Positions 12,001 to 24,649 are shown, counted from the stretch's first letter. The stretch: DNA of 64,000 bases from Symsagittifera roscoffensis (GCF_963678635.1 NC_087067.1:48405618-48469617); one strand, 5' to 3'. Translations and numbers: made by a program. Notes: generated by a model from the sequence alone, not told the origin.

Positions 12001-12900
12001 GAACAAATGTTTTCACTTTGCTTCATCAAGAACAAGTTCCCTCTACTGGAAAAAAATTTAGAATGGCAGAATCTGAAACCTGGACGCGGAAAAATTTGTA
12101 GTAATTATTGAAAGTATAAGGGTGTTTTTATAGAAGGTAAGAATAGCTAAGAAAATTTTAAGCTAAGAATACTTTTTCTCCAGCATTGTAAAATTATTAT
12201 TGAAGTTAAAAAAAATGTTACCCGAGACTATTCTTGAAAACAGGCTTGTTAGAGTAAAAAGCTGAGTTTGCGCCTAATTCTGTCTATTAGTGTTGCAGCT
12301 TATTTCGGGCCTCAAAAGCCCAGTTGAATCTGCAATAAGTTTTCTATACTGTCGAGATGACAAAAACTATCACACTGAACTAATCAATATTATGATCGCA
12401 TGATCAGCATTTTTACTCCGCTTATTTGAAAGATCTTTCACTCTCATGGTAAAACTACTGCATATTCCGAAACGTTGTGTTTTTTAGATGAAAAAAGGCT
12501 GATAAGAACAGTGTCAAATTCTTTCATAGAGGTACTTGAGATCTTTTCCTCACTGTCAGTTTATAAGTAGTGTTATATTTTTCAGCAAACAATGTACAAA
12601 ATGGTCCAGAATGTAAAACTACTTTGATTTTGTCTATTGTGTTTTTAAGTTTTAGCGTCCCGGGTTGACCAAAACTGCTAGGCATACAAGATCCATTGAA
12701 AAATATTCTCCGCATTCATCAAATAGTGCCGAATTAATCAAAAAAACTTGCCAGGAATTGGCATTATTAGCAGTTTTTAATGTTTCGATTTGCATGATTA
12801 GCAGTGTTCCAAGCAAAATCATATAAACAAAAAATAGGTTTCTCTTCACATTGTCAAAAAAGAAACCGAAGCTTCTTTGGCTTTTTAGAACTTCAATTGG
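9060..12900. other. No gene seen; AT-rich spacer
   Basis: Long homopolymer runs and short chance frames only. Near 9,570-9,660 there are imperfect repeats of a TTGCACTAGTTTTTCA-like phrase, which recurs at 59,040-59,170. The part from about 11,200 to 11,500 has a diverged copy at about 18,700-18,920. Confidence 0.4.
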
Positions 12901-12951
12901 CAAATTACTCAAGTCATCCGAATTTCGTTGCTCTGAGAAACCCAAAAAAAG

Positions 12952-15422
12952 ATGCTGAAGTTCGTTATAACTGTTCTGTGTTGTCTTTTGGTCGTTCCAA
13001 TCAGCAGTGCCGCAGTTGCAAACAGAACAATCAGAATGCAAGATGTTGACGACGTGTTAGTAAAGTCGAACGGTTTAGATACGGCTTTTTCAAACAAAAA
13101 ATGGCTCTTTTCCAGTTCCCACCCCCTTTCAAATTCAATTTTAAAAAAGTCTATTTAACGTTGTTATAATGCAATGAAATTTGGCATGGTGAACCAATCG
13201 ACAATTCTGAACAGATTTTTTCTTCATACTTTACACCGTAACATCACATATTTAACCGTAATAAAATGTAAAACAAACATAAAACTCGGTATTTTAAAAG
13301 GGGGACTGGAAAAAAGCCCAAAAAATATATGCTGCAAACAATTTTCCGGGCATCCAATCTTTTGAACCTCAAAGAGTCTACTTTGCTCTGATCTTAGATG
13401 AATTAATGTGCGCTTCTATTAGTTTATTATGCGTTTGAAAGCTTGTGCGCGTTCCTTAAAACAATTTAGGCAGAACCCTTTTGAATTGGTTAATTATGAC
13501 CGTTTTGACATTTGAGTTTATTATGCAGAACAAATTCATTGAGTTTAAATACTTCTCATCCATTATAATCCTCAAAAACGATTTTATTTCATTTTTTTTT
13601 ATTTAAACTCTTCAAAGCATTGGATTTTTATCACTTGCCTGTAATTGCAATCAATTGTAAAGGCAATATTTTCAATACGAAAATTTAATATAAGTGATTA
13701 TTATCCATGGAACATTAAGGTAATCATTTTTTTGAAAAATGCTAACTTATTCTATCAGGGACAAGAAAGAAACATGCAAAAACAATTCTTTTTTTTCTGA
13801 TGATTAAGAGTAATGAACGTAGTGAGCATTCTTATTTAGGTCTTGTTTTTTTTCAGGAAAAAGTCATTTTTAAATTTTTTGCGGTTTGATTTGTGATTTC
13901 AGTTTAATTTCAGTGCGTTTCTATTGTTAAAAGGAGGGCAAACTGCACTAACGAACAGCAAAAGCTTAAAGGTCATCAAACGTCATCAATACTTGATTTC
14001 TACAATGGAAATTTATTATCAAATGTTCAAGCGAAACAAAAGTTTTACGTATAGATCCAGTTTTCTCATATTGGGCTAGTTTTAAGATTGTTCTACAAAT
14101 TCAAAGAGCTCTAAGGCAATTTTTTTGAAAGTTCAAAAGCTCAAAACAAGTCCGTTTTTTTAGTATCCTTGCGTTTATTACTCTTTTCTAATTTTTAGTT
14201 AGCTATGTTTTTTATCAGTGTTTAGCTGAGATTTTTGTAATATGGCCTCAAAGTGCCGTTGGAACGTTCTGTGCTTTGCCTTGATAAACTAGCCTTGATA
14301 ACTTCGTGTTGTTCCATTTTTTGAAAAAAGTGAGAAATGTATATGCCCGGGGTGGTTTTCTTGTTCAGAAAAATGACTGCGTATGGGCATCGTTCCTGAA
14401 ATCTTGTGATTGCCTAGCGAGTATGCTTGCACTTTACTAAAGTGCTGCTTTGCTCATGGAATAATAGTTTGATAGTTTGTTTCAATACGCAAATTATTTA
14501 TGCGCGGCAAATTATTTGCACTCACAATCGTTTCAAATTGAATTGGGGCAAGCTAATTGGTCTTATTAATTCCAGCAAGGACTCAAGTGTTAACACTTTG
14601 ATATTATCAGCCTGAAATTTTTATCAATATTTCATATAACAAAAAGATTTGAAGCAAACTAATGGGCGGTCGGAACATTCAGGGCTTTGCCCTGATACGA
14701 TCAGTCTGGTTAGGTTCAAGGAAAGTAGTGAAGACTCTTATATATGTCTTGTTGATTTATTTGTTTTTTTTTCTGGAAGAAGTCTTAAAATGCCCTAATA
14801 ACTACAGATGTGCATTCATACATATTAGTGCATTTATGAATGCACTTAGGTATATATGACCTTTTTGAGTTCAACTGAAATTCATCTGCTGAAAGTTACC
14901 TAAATAGCACTCTCCAAATACGAAAGTGGAAATGGCGCAAAAATAGTTTCTAGTTTCAAAAGTGGAATTTAATTTTTAGTTTTTCAGCGTAAGAGTAACT
15001 TTATCTGCTGATTCCAGTTTTCTCAACATTATCAAAAAGCGCCAGCCATAAATTGTTCTGGAAATTTAAAGAACTTAAACGGCATTTATGTTTTTTTCTC
15101 GGAAAATCGAAAGTTGAAAATCGAATTCATTACTCTTTTCCAACTGTCAGTTGGCTAAATTTTTCTTTTCAGGACAGAACACGGAAAGTGCAAAACAGAC
15201 TTGAATTGTCCATTTCCTTATTTGGAATGTGTGTACGGATGGTGTCGTGAGATAGAAGACTTCTGTCCCTTCATGAAAAACAATGAATGCAACAAAACTG
15301 CAGACTGCAATTTGCCCAAACTAGTTCCCCTGCAGAAGGACATGTGCATCTGCGGATGTTTGAACAACGAGTGTGGATGCACTATCAAGGGGGATAGTTA
15401 CCCCCCTGGAGTGACATTCTGA
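12952..15422 (+). CDS. Secreted 12-cysteine protein, gene A (2 exons)
   Basis: Exon 1 is 12,952-13,055 and ends at a GTTAGT donor in phase 2. Exon 2 is 15,173-15,422 after TTTTCTTTTCAG. The joined product is 117 residues. Residues 1 to about 20 (MLKFVITVLCCLLVVPISSA) are a typical signal peptide, so the mature protein is expected outside the cell or in the secretory lumen. The mature part has 12 cysteines spaced x5, x6, x4, x6, x7, x5, x12, x1, x1, x4, x1, with a CPFPYLEC segment near its start and a CxCxC..CGC cluster near its end, then SYPPGVTF at the C terminus. This predicts six disulfides and a compact fold. I do not recognise the family; the C..D..CP....C..G.C half resembles many small cysteine-rich secreted domains without proving homology. 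The paralogue at 34,998 keeps all 12 cysteines and the intron phase, which strongly supports the model. A TATA-like ATATAAA lies near 12,821 and an AATAAA near 15,633. Confidence 0.88.
13056..15172 (+). other. Intron of gene A with internal duplication
   Basis: The 2.1-kb intron contains two related blocks about 0.95 kb apart. Near 14,055 and 15,017 both read CAGTTTTCTCA, then an AT-rich stretch, then AATT(T)AAAGA(G/A)CT and (A/C)GGCA. Near 13,830 and 14,745 both have a GTCTTGTT phrase followed by a T run, then CAGGAA or CTGGAA and AA(A/G)TC. The region just upstream of exon 2 was therefore duplicated within the intron, without a second copy of the cysteine-rich exon. No internal exon was found. 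Confidence 0.5.
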
Positions 15423-15632
15423 CCGGGAAAAATCATAATTTTTTCAGCTTAGTAAATTAAGAGACATCGTTTTTGATGAAAAAGAAACATAACAGGCAAA
15501 CTTCCAAATTTTAACTTCTGCCTATTAACGATCAATTTCGGATCTTTAGATAGACAAAAACGAAAAACATTAAGAGACTTATCCAAGGGCAATTTAATTC
15601 CTGTGACCCAAAATAGAGTGCTTCAAAGTAAT

Positions 15633-15638
15633 AATAAA
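15633..15638 (+). terminator. Candidate poly(A) signal of gene A
   Basis: An AATAAA hexamer about 210 bases after the gene A stop codon. Such hexamers are common in AT-rich DNA, so it is only a candidate. Confidence 0.35.
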
Positions 15639-16316
15639 GTAATTTTTGGCAGTTTATGGGTTGAAAAATTTTATGTTTGATTGATAATTTTTGATCTAAT
15701 TTGCTATGTAAATTAAGCGGCTTGATTGTAATTTTTTATGAAAGCTTTGATAATTCTTCGAAAATAGTGTGAAATCATTCAGATAGAAATTATAGGAAGA
15801 AGCGTGATTGTTGGGGCTGACTAGAAATATATGTCATAGATGGAAGATCTAATTACAAGATTTCTTGTTGCATCTTGAGCTCTTTCCATTTTTCCGGCTG
15901 TAATGTTTGCAGTCTCTCTCAGAGTATTCATGTTATTGTGGCTTATTTTGTGATTATTTTCCTCGAAGGTATCAAGAAAAATTATCAGAATATTTAATTT
16001 GCTAGCCGTACAAATTTTGGGACAAGCAATTTTTTCAATTGAACATCAAATGATGCGTAAAAGAGGAAAATAGTCAAAATATATTGCTGATCTCGATGTT
16101 TTTTGTTTTGTTCATAATGATTTTAAGAAGATTATCATTATCAAAGTCTTTTAAGACAAAAATAATTCTCAAATTGAATTGTGTTGTGCCTCAAAAGATT
16201 TTGAGTAAGTTTTCAAATCATGCATTTGTGGTCAATTATAAGAAAAATGGTTGACGGTATTGAAAATGTTCAAATGATTACAGATTTTTAAAAAAAACCT
16301 CTAGAATTGACAGTTT

Positions 16317-16381
16317 TTTGCGTTTATTGATTCTGAAGGAGCTTTTAAAACAAACATCTGGTGAACAGAGCTAGAAAAAAG
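16317..16381 (+). pseudogene. Exon-like remnant with an FIDSEG motif
   Basis: Plus-strand translation reads FAFIDSEGAFKTNIW, an in-frame stop, then TELEKR before a GTAGTG donor-like site. It is the duplicate of the stretch ending at 21,158. The two copies differ largely at third codon positions or by similar residues (ATT/ATC, GAT/GAC, GCT/GCG, TTT/TAC), the pattern left by past selection on a protein. The in-frame TGA shows this copy is no longer functional. Confidence 0.35.
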
Positions 16382-18599
16382 GTAGTGCTATGACTACTTT
16401 TGTAGAGATAGCTTTAGAATACAATTTCTTAATTTTATTTTCAGAGTTTAATTAGGAACATATATTTTGCTTAAAAGTATTTACAAGAATTGTGCAAAAA
16501 CAATAATCAATCTAGCTAAATATAGCAATCTAGCTTGAAACTAATGGCTTTGTAGAAAGTTGTGAGCAACACTGTTAATTGAAGCCCAATTTTGGAATGG
16601 TAATCATTATGTTGATGAAAATTGTAGCTTTGATTTGATTTCAAAGAGTTTGAAAAAAGAAATATGCGAAAACACAACTCTCTTCACATATCTGGATTTC
16701 AAACTTAAAAAAATGAAGCAACCATTTTAATGGCAGCCTCACAAACGTGTACAAATTGTTTTTTTTTATCACAAGAGGAACAAAAATTGAAAGCATTCAA
16801 CTGTTCATTTAGCGAGTTTTTGGTTTGTTTCGGAATATAAAGCAATCAACTAAAAAAGCATAAAGCCTAGTTTTTCTTCCAAATTTTTTGTTTCCTTTAT
16901 CAATTGTTTTCCCTAATTTTACATCACATGACAAGCAAATTTCATTTTTTGGCGCTACAAATCGAACAAATGAGCAAAAAAACTTAATTACTCTGAAATT
17001 TTGAACAGGGGAAAATCTAAGAGACGCAGTAACGACCAATATTGTTAGTTGCTAAAACTGTTTTGTTGACAGTTTCTTTGAAATTGACAGTTTGTTGAAA
17101 AAACAAATTTTCTTTGGCATAAAACTGCCAAAGAAATTTGTTATTTTTTAGAAGGTCAGAAAAATCCTTTAAAAAATGTACGTGAACAAAAAAAACGCTG
17201 GTGATAATGTTTCTGTGAAGTTTTTCATATAATTTCCACGTCTCTATAGGTTCTCTAGTGTGCTATACAATTAGCAGTAATGCCCGTTTTGTATCCTTGA
17301 TGCTATAGATGCTGCATTAACATTTTTCTAAAGAAAACTCAATTCAATTCAAAAACACTGATTGTTGCAGTAAAAAGTTAAACAGTTCGGTCATTACTAA
17401 CTATCAATTTAACTTATTTTTCTTATTAGCTCAAATTTTGCTTCTTCAAGCTTCTATTTGAACATTTTTTCCCTTTTTTGATATGATGCTGAAACATTCG
17501 ACATCAAACTCGGTATTAAGACTACTTTGGACTCTTTAAATTTGATAGTTGAATTTCGCAACAAATGTGTACAATAATTAAAGATGAATGAAACATTGAA
17601 ACCCTTTTCCGTCGATTTCCTAAGTTAGCGTGTGAAGTTTTGTGCTTTTTGCGCTAAACCAAACTTGGTGTCGGATTTGTTTACAAATCGAGCTCCACTG
17701 TTAAACTTATACAAAATTTTTTTGATTTGTTTATGCATTAATTTTTTAATCAAACATCAAACAAGTAACGCTAGCCGATATTACTATCACGAAACTATTC
17801 ATAAATGGAAAAATAAAAATTTATGTTACAAAAACTATGACAATTCAACAGAAAAAAAATACCTCAAATCAATAAAATATGCGAGTAAATAGATTGTTTT
17901 TAGGATTGAGACGACTGTTTTCATGAATCTAATACCATATTTTAAGCAAAAAGTTCTTTGCATAAGTTGAATAACAGTTAAAGTTTTAATAATTATATGA
18001 GTCTGAATTGTATGATGAAATTTATAAAAAAAAACTCTGATTATGATCATTGTAGTTCCTTACCTCACTTGAACACCGAGAAATTATTACGGCTTATTAA
18101 ATGGTTGAAACAATTATACAAAAATATTATATACTCGGATTTTTTTATGTTCATTTCCTACTCTTCATTGTAGAAAAAAAATTCCCAATTCCCCATTGAA
18201 AATATCAAACGTATACAGAGGTAAAACGGTGCTTCACACCACCAGCGATGCAATAGTTTGTGTTTTTTTTGTTTGCAACAAAATACCAGAACAGAAGTAT
18301 CACTGCGTTTGTTTTTCAGTATTGTGAACAATCAAAAGCAGTCAATCAACAATCGGTTTTAGTTCTACTTAAACAAAATAAACGAGTTGTCGGGAAAACT
18401 TTTAGAAAAACAATGAACAGAATTCGAATTTATTGATGAAACTTTAAATTGACTAAACTGATTACAATAGCTTGGTTGGGAACATCTAATTCTTGTTCTT
18501 TTTTGCTAAAATCAATAATGCTATCCTCAAAAAGGAAAAAGAAGTGAGTTTCTGTGAATTGCTACACGAAGCTAGAGGGTTTTAGTCGTCAAAAAACTG

Positions 18600-19500
18600 G
18601 ATATTTTAAAGTTAGTTTTTTTTCTCAGTAAAACAAAAGGTTTCAAGCCCAATTTTACAATTTCTGGAGATTTTTCTGACATCATTATCACCATGAATTT
18701 GACCAAAAATCAGGTTTTGACCTCAGAAAGGACTTGTCACTTGATAAACGTCTCTTTCTAATAATTTATTATTATAAGAAGATCTCATAATGAGCGTGAT
18801 GATTTTATTTTCTTTATTTTTTTCCTGGAAGCCACACAATAATTGTTTAACGTAACCTTAGGTTCATCTCATTTCACACGAGTTGTGTTAAACTTCGGAA
18901 ACTGATTTTTGTCTTTTTGTGCAAAAAAGAATTGAAAACTTGTTGCACCGCAACAGACTTCATCGATAAAGTAGAAATTTTTGTTTCATACTTTTGCTGA
19001 CATACTTTTGTGGCTAAAATAGTTTAAAAAAAGATCAAGGACATTTTTGGACAACATTTGTCTGGTTTTTCAACAACTTCTTTGCATCAAACGTGAGCAA
19101 ATGTTCTCAGCTACCCTCTTCGAAAAAATCACGTTTTTCAAGCTTTCATCGGTTCATTCCAAGTTGAAATTGCCAATTTTTACCATTATCGCCTTTTTAT
19201 CTGTAGTAAACACTTCTGCTGACGATTAAAATCAAATCAGGCTTTTAATCTCAATAGCCTACCTTCTTTTTGTCATTTGGTGAAGTTTTAACAAATTTTT
19301 ATATCGACAGTGATGTAATGATATCAGCTACCCTCTCTGAAAAAATGAATACTTGGTTTAAATTTCACCCAATTTTTCCTGATTGTTATAGAGTTAGATT
19401 TTTTGACACTATCGAGCTGAGGAAAGGTATCTTAATGTAGAAAACATTTTTTATTTAAAAAATATTAATACTGAAAGATCATTTTTTATATTCAGCTGAA
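18600..19500. repeat. Diverged copy of the 11.2-12.1 kb region
   Basis: Near 11,410 and 18,860 both copies contain TTCATCTCATTTCACA(T/C)GAG, then TTGTGTTAAA and CTGATTTTT. Nearby landmarks (a TTGACCTC phrase; ATCAGCTACCCTCT-like phrases) follow in similar order. Together with the 16.3/21.1 kb pair this suggests an old duplication of a larger block that once included the gene A neighbourhood. No gene copy survives in 19.5-21 kb. Confidence 0.45.
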
Positions 19501-19729
19501 GATTTAGTGCAGATTGTGAAAGTGGCATTTTCAGACCCAGATTAGGCAGTTGAAACATCCCTGCTAGAAACAATTTGGTTATAATTTTTGCGTTTTAATT
19601 TTTTATAAACTGTTCATATGTAATCCCTTAGGCATTTGACCACCTGGCCACCCAAAGGGTCTCAATTTAAGTTTTATTTAGGACATTCATTTATTTGCAG
19701 ATTGACCATACAAGTTGGCGGTGACTGCT

Positions 19730-20850
19730 ACTAAAACGTTATTTTCTACGGTTTTTAAATGGCATGCGGCGCGGAAAAATTGGTGAAAAGGTGGTCTTTA
19801 TTGCATTTTGGGAGCACTCAGACATTTAGTTTGGTTAACCTAATAATTGTGGAGTTGAAAAGGGGATAAATAAGGTGAGATGGGCTACAGTTTACAAGTG
19901 GGTTTGTTCAATTTGGGTGTTGAAAATGAAAGAAATTTGTTTTTGCTGGGTTTAAAATAGGGTGATTATGTTAAGACTATGAGGCAACTGTAAGTAAAGC
20001 AGAAAAAATACAGCAAACTATGGAGACATTTTCTACTGCAAAATGAGGAATAGGGTGTTGAATATGTGAGAAATTTAGTTTTGCAAAGTTTAAGATAGGG
20101 TGATTACCGTAAGACTAGGAGACAATTGTAAGTAAAGCAAAAATAATGCCAGTTATGCAGAAATTTTGGAACGGATCTTTTCCTTTTTACCTCCACATTT
20201 TAAATTTAGTAATTTTTACCTTCAAATTCTATGCAGTAGTTTTCTGCTGTTTTTTAAATGGCATGCGGAGCATAAAAGTTGGTCAGAATATGGTCTTTAT
20301 TGCAATTTGGGAGAACTCGGACAACTAGTTTGGTCGACCTAATAAAAGTGAATTTGAAAAGGGGATAGATAAAGTGAGATGGGTTACATATGGGGTTTTT
20401 CAATTTGGTTGTTGAAAATGAGAAGAGGTGTATTGAAAATGTGAGAATTTAGTTTTTCAAAATATAAAGTAGGGTGATTAAGTTAATAGTATGGGCTCTT
20501 TTTCCTTTCCCACTCACCAGAGAGTTTTCAATAGTCATTTCTTTGTTCTCATTGACCGATTGTTACAAAAATTAACAAAAAAAGTGGCATGCGGACTAAT
20601 TAGACTATGAAAAACATTTTGGTCTCCACATCTAACCTTGTAAAACTTCTAGTTACGCCAGAATATTGATGCATATATGAAGTGAGGGGAAGGGGAAAAA
20701 GCCAGAGTATGAGACGGCTCTAAGTAAAGCAGAAAATGCTGCAAACTATGCAGTCATTTCGGAACAGATCTTTTCATTTTACCTCCACATTTGAAATTCA
20801 GTTTTGTAAAACAATTTGTACGTTTTCATAATGTTTTGAAAAATGAATTT
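19730..20850. repeat. Degenerate tandem array, ~0.3-0.5 kb units
   Basis: Three units each carry GGCATGCGG, and the first two continue with TGGTCTTTATTGCA, TTTGGGAG, ACTC(A/G)GACA, TAGTTTGGT, ACCTAATAA, GAAAAGGGGATA and GTGAGATGGG. A second set of phrases (AAGTAAAGCAGAAAA, GCAAACTATG) also repeats three times. Starts fall near 19,760, 20,260 and 20,585. The open frame 20,146-20,328 lies within the array and is not a gene. Confidence 0.6.
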
Positions 20851-21090
20851 GGGCATGTTGACAAAACTAACTGTTGAGGAAGTGGAAAAGAGGTTTTGGA
20901 ACAAACTAATACAAGCTATTGACCATTAATAATATTTTCAAATAGATTGCAATCATTTGCGAGGCCTCAAAGTGTAGTTTTATTGATTATATTGGCAAAA
21001 TTTTCAAATATAAAATTGATTTTATTCGATTATTTTCTATGGAGCCTTTCGAGGCAAATCCTTGATTGTAAAATGATGTTGCGCTTACAA

Positions 21091-21158
21091 CATTTTGCGT
21101 ATATCGACACTGAAGGAGCGTACAGAACAAACATTTGGTCAACAGAGCCAGAAAAAAG
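21091..21158 (+). pseudogene. Exon-like remnant with a YIDTEGAYR motif
   Basis: Plus-strand translation gives HFAYIDTEGAYRTNIWSTEP followed by EK and a GTAATA donor. A YIDTEG..R motif is well known just downstream of the Walker A region in RecA/RAD51-family recombinases, but 20 residues are too few for that call and no Walker A exon is visible nearby. The protein-like substitution pattern against 16,317-16,381 supports an ancestral coding origin. Whether this copy is still used is unknown. Confidence 0.3.
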
Positions 21159-22449
21159 GTAATATTTTGGCTACTTTTGTTGAGATAGCTTTAGAATGCA
21201 TTTTCCTTTTTCTAGATTTTTAGAGATTAATTAGGAACAACATTTTGCTTAAAATTCTCTACAAGAATTGTTTCAAATCAATAATCAATCTAGTTAACCG
21301 CTCACTTCTTTTGAGTTTGGGGGATTTCTAAAAAATTGTGACCGAATTTAAAAGGGAAAAAATCTTCGAATGGTAATCAATATATTGTTGGAGATTTCGG
21401 CCTTGATTTGTTTTCAGAGAGGTTGATAATTGAAAAATAATTGCAAATATACAAACATCTTTATTAATTTGGGTTTCAAACATTAAAAAAAAAGGAAGCA
21501 ACCACGGTTAGTGCAAACTTCTAAACAGGCAATTGTTTTTTGTAACACAAGATGCACAAAAATTGTAATTCTTCAAATGTTCATTTAGCGACTGTTTTAG
21601 TTTGTTTGGTAATATAAAGTTTTATCCAAAACATTATACAGCCGAGATTTTCTTCCCAGTTTTTTTTTCGTTTTTTCAGCTTTTTCCAAAATGTTATCTC
21701 AAAATGTGAACTAATTGCCATTTTTATGCGCTGCAAAAAAACAAGGGCAAAAAACTTTATTTATGCTGAAGCTTTGCAAAACGGAAATTCTAAAAACGCA
21801 GTTTGTTTGTTGCTATGAACAGATCAAACTTGTTCGTTGCTACGTTGCTATAACTGTTTTTTAACTAATTACCTGCAGCCAAAAAAAAATGAAAAATCAC
21901 GTACAAAAAAACTGTGCTTGAGTGAAAATAATATGCTGGTGATAATGTATCTGTGAAGTTCTTTCTTTATCTAATTTCGACGTCTTCATAGGTTTTATAG
22001 GGTGCTAATTGATAAGCAATAACGCCCATATTGTATCTTTGACGGTCTAAATGCTTTTTGAATAAGTTTTGTAACCGAAGTTGAGTTCAATTCAAAAAAA
22101 CTAATAGTTGAACTAAGAGTTGAACTAAGAAACTAAACATTTTTGTCAGTGCTAACTATCGACTTAGCATTTTTTTCTTAAGCAGGTCAAGTTTTGATTC
22201 TTTTACTTAATAGTTAGACAAAAACTTTTATTTTTTGTTTAAAAAAGTAATGCTGGAACATTATGACATTAAGCTTGTTATTAAAACTGTAGTTGGGACT
22301 CTTTGAACTAGTCAGTTGAATTTTGCAGCATACAAATTAAAATGAATCAAATAATGAAACTCTTTTTCTGTGGAATTTGGAAACTAGCGAGTAGAATTTT
22401 GCACTCTGTTCTAAATCAAATATTGATGACCTACATGTTCAAAAATCGA

Positions 22450-23520
22450 GATCAACTGTTAAAAAAACACGTTTCATGCAGTTGTAGTTCACAAAGAAGT
22501 TTTAAACGTAGTTGAAGTCAAAAATGATTTGTAGCTTACACTGGTAACACTGGTTTTCGTCGTCAACGTTTTTGTTCGTGAGTTTTCTTAATAAACCTTC
22601 AATTTAACAGACAATGGTTCTCTTATCAATTCTAAAACTTATCTTTTTTGTCAACGGAAAAGTTCTCTTGATTAAATCCAACGTGAAAACTGTAGATGAC
22701 TTTCGGCTTCAATCTGATTTGAAAACTGGTTAAACTTCTGACTTCCCGCATTTTCTTCAAGATTTTCAAAATACTTTGGTTTACAAATTAGTTTTTGAAG
22801 CTGAAGCATACAATGAGTGGTAATTTTTTTCTCATTTGAGATCAAACGATTGGAAACAACGATTTTCTCTGATAAAGAAATCCAAAAGTATAAATAAAAT
22901 CACCAAGACTCTACATGGCCTTGAAAAGTGATCGATACTCGAAATAGACAATTTACATTTTAATTGAATATCATTTTTATCGAAACTTCTTATCACACAA
23001 TTTTCATTACCGGAAAAAAAGACCACGCGTTTCCATAGTTCCAAAAACTGTTTGAAATAATTGTGATAAATACTGGTCCTTAGATTTAAAACCGCGTGAC
23101 CAGCTTTTTAACGTACAAAAAAAATTGAAAACTTTTATGTGTCTTACTTAGTATTTTTATGTCTTGCCCACAAAACGAAGATTTTTCAAGTAAGCAAACC
23201 CGCAAACCCATGACTGAAACGATAAAAAGCATACAAGTGCAACTATACGCGTTTTCCAGATTCAGAAAGTTGGAAATTCATAATAGGCATTCATGATACG
23301 TATTTATGATAAAATTTGTGCAACAATTCATTGTACAAAAAAAAACAGTTTTGCTAGGGTTAGATTAGATGTAAATTGTCTTAATTAGTTTTTTTTTTTG
23401 CGAATCAGTTTTAGAGCTTGTTTTTTATTATTGGACTGATTACACTAAGATTACAACCAACAAGAATTAGTATTTGTTTTAAGTGAAGGTTTCTCAGTAT
23501 TTGTTTTAAGTCAATGTTTC
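22450..23520. other. No gene seen; AT-rich spacer
   Basis: Homopolymer-rich sequence. The minus-strand frame 22,832-23,044 has no recognisable features. Confidence 0.4.
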
Positions 23521-23580
23521 TCAGTGATTAGTCGCTCTTTTCGCGTCTCGTTTTCTCAAATTGTTTTGCGTTTAAAAATC

Positions 23581-24528
23581 ATGGCAGATTTAGACCTTTC
23601 GGTACTAATTCTGTCTCAAACTAATTTCGGAAATCCAAATCAAATTAAAGATATATTGACTTCCCTTATCAATTTAGACCTGTCTCAAACTAATTTCCGA
23701 AATCCAAATCAAATTAAAGATATATTGACTTCCATTATCAATCGCATTGAACAACAGGATAATATTATTAGTTATTTGAAATCAGAAAACGACCATTGGC
23801 TATCTGAAAATTCCCTAATTAAAGACAAGGTACTAAAACTTGAGCGATATTCCTCGAATTAATGTTTAATTTTTCTTGGATTATAAACCGACGGAGACCC
23901 ATTAGCTGCTGTTTTGGGTATTATACAAAATCTGCTGAGAGTGAGTATCAACCCTTACCTTCCTAGCAGAAATCAGGTGAGACCAATCATAATTAAATTC
24001 CTATATCACCATCAAAAGGACTTGCTTTGGAGAAATAGGAAGAAACTCATGAAGCATGATAAAACCAAGCGTGTTTACCTAGTGGAGCGGTTTGCTGAGT
24101 GGGATCGTGATGTTGTAAGCTACGCAAAGGAACAACAACTGCTGGTAACAACTAACAGTTGTCAACCATCAGTGAAAATTGGTGATAGCTGGGTTCGAGT
24201 TAATTCTTAAAATGATGTGGATAAAGTAAGTAACCGGCATACCTCTCTGGAATATGATAAAAGTGCAAGGAGATTGAGTAACGTTGTTCCGATTTGGCGA
24301 AATGATAGCAAATCTTCTACTGGTTCATTGGATTTGATTATGGAAACTAATGTATTGGAACCGCAAATTTTGTGTACTGTTAGAAAGGGAGAACCAAAAA
24401 GGAAGTTGAATGCTGATGAAAAACTGGATGAAATCTGCTCCATACTGGAGACCGTGATATCAACAAGTTTATCTCCGCCTTCAAAAAGCAACAAACTGGA
24501 AACTTTGCAGAATATCTCGGATGAGTAA
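23581..24528 (+). pseudogene. LINE ORF1 (nucleic-acid-binding protein), broken
   Basis: It starts at ATG 23,581. The N-terminal part contains an internal 69-bp tandem duplication: the segment LSQTNFGNPNQIKDILTSLI is followed 23 residues later by LSQTNFRNPNQIKDILTSII. Next comes a heptad-like stretch and KDKVLKLERYSS, a motif typical of the end of the coiled coil in LINE ORF1 proteins. A stop at about 23,860 and a frame change separate this from a basic domain (RPIIIKFLYHHQKDLLWRNR, then KRVYLVERFAEWDRDVVSYA) resembling the C-terminal domain of ORF1p, which in related elements binds RNA and chaperones nucleic acids. A further frame continues to 24,528. Confidence 0.75.
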
Positions 24529-24649
24529 AATGACGTGAAAAATTCAAATTTAAACAAAACATTTTGCTTCATTTTTTTAGGGTAGAATTTTTGGGGATGG
24601 AAAAAGGTGGAATACTTGAGAAGGATTATCTCTCCTTTCTCAATATACG

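Larger units (their letters stand above)
15450..18600. other. No gene seen; holds one half of an old segmental duplication
   Basis: From about 16,300 to 17,600 the sequence has a diverged counterpart at about 21,080-22,440. Shared landmarks in order include GAACAGAGC.AGAAAAAAGGTA, GAGATAGCTTTAGAAT, and a TAGCAGTAATGCCC / AAGCAATAACGCCC pair. Open frames at 16,809-17,039 (-), 17,632-17,892 (+) and 17,835-18,050 (-) show no family features and AT-driven composition; I do not call them genes. Confidence 0.5.

Noticed and set aside
12804-13158. Several overlapping frames on both strands around gene A exon 1
   Set aside because: Only the frame from 12,952 gives a signal peptide and joins exon 2 in phase. 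The others are shadows; the 12,652-13,041 minus frame has no features.
24207-24572. Minus-strand frames opposite LINE ORF1
   Set aside because: They mirror the plus-strand ORF1 coding sequence and have no independent support.
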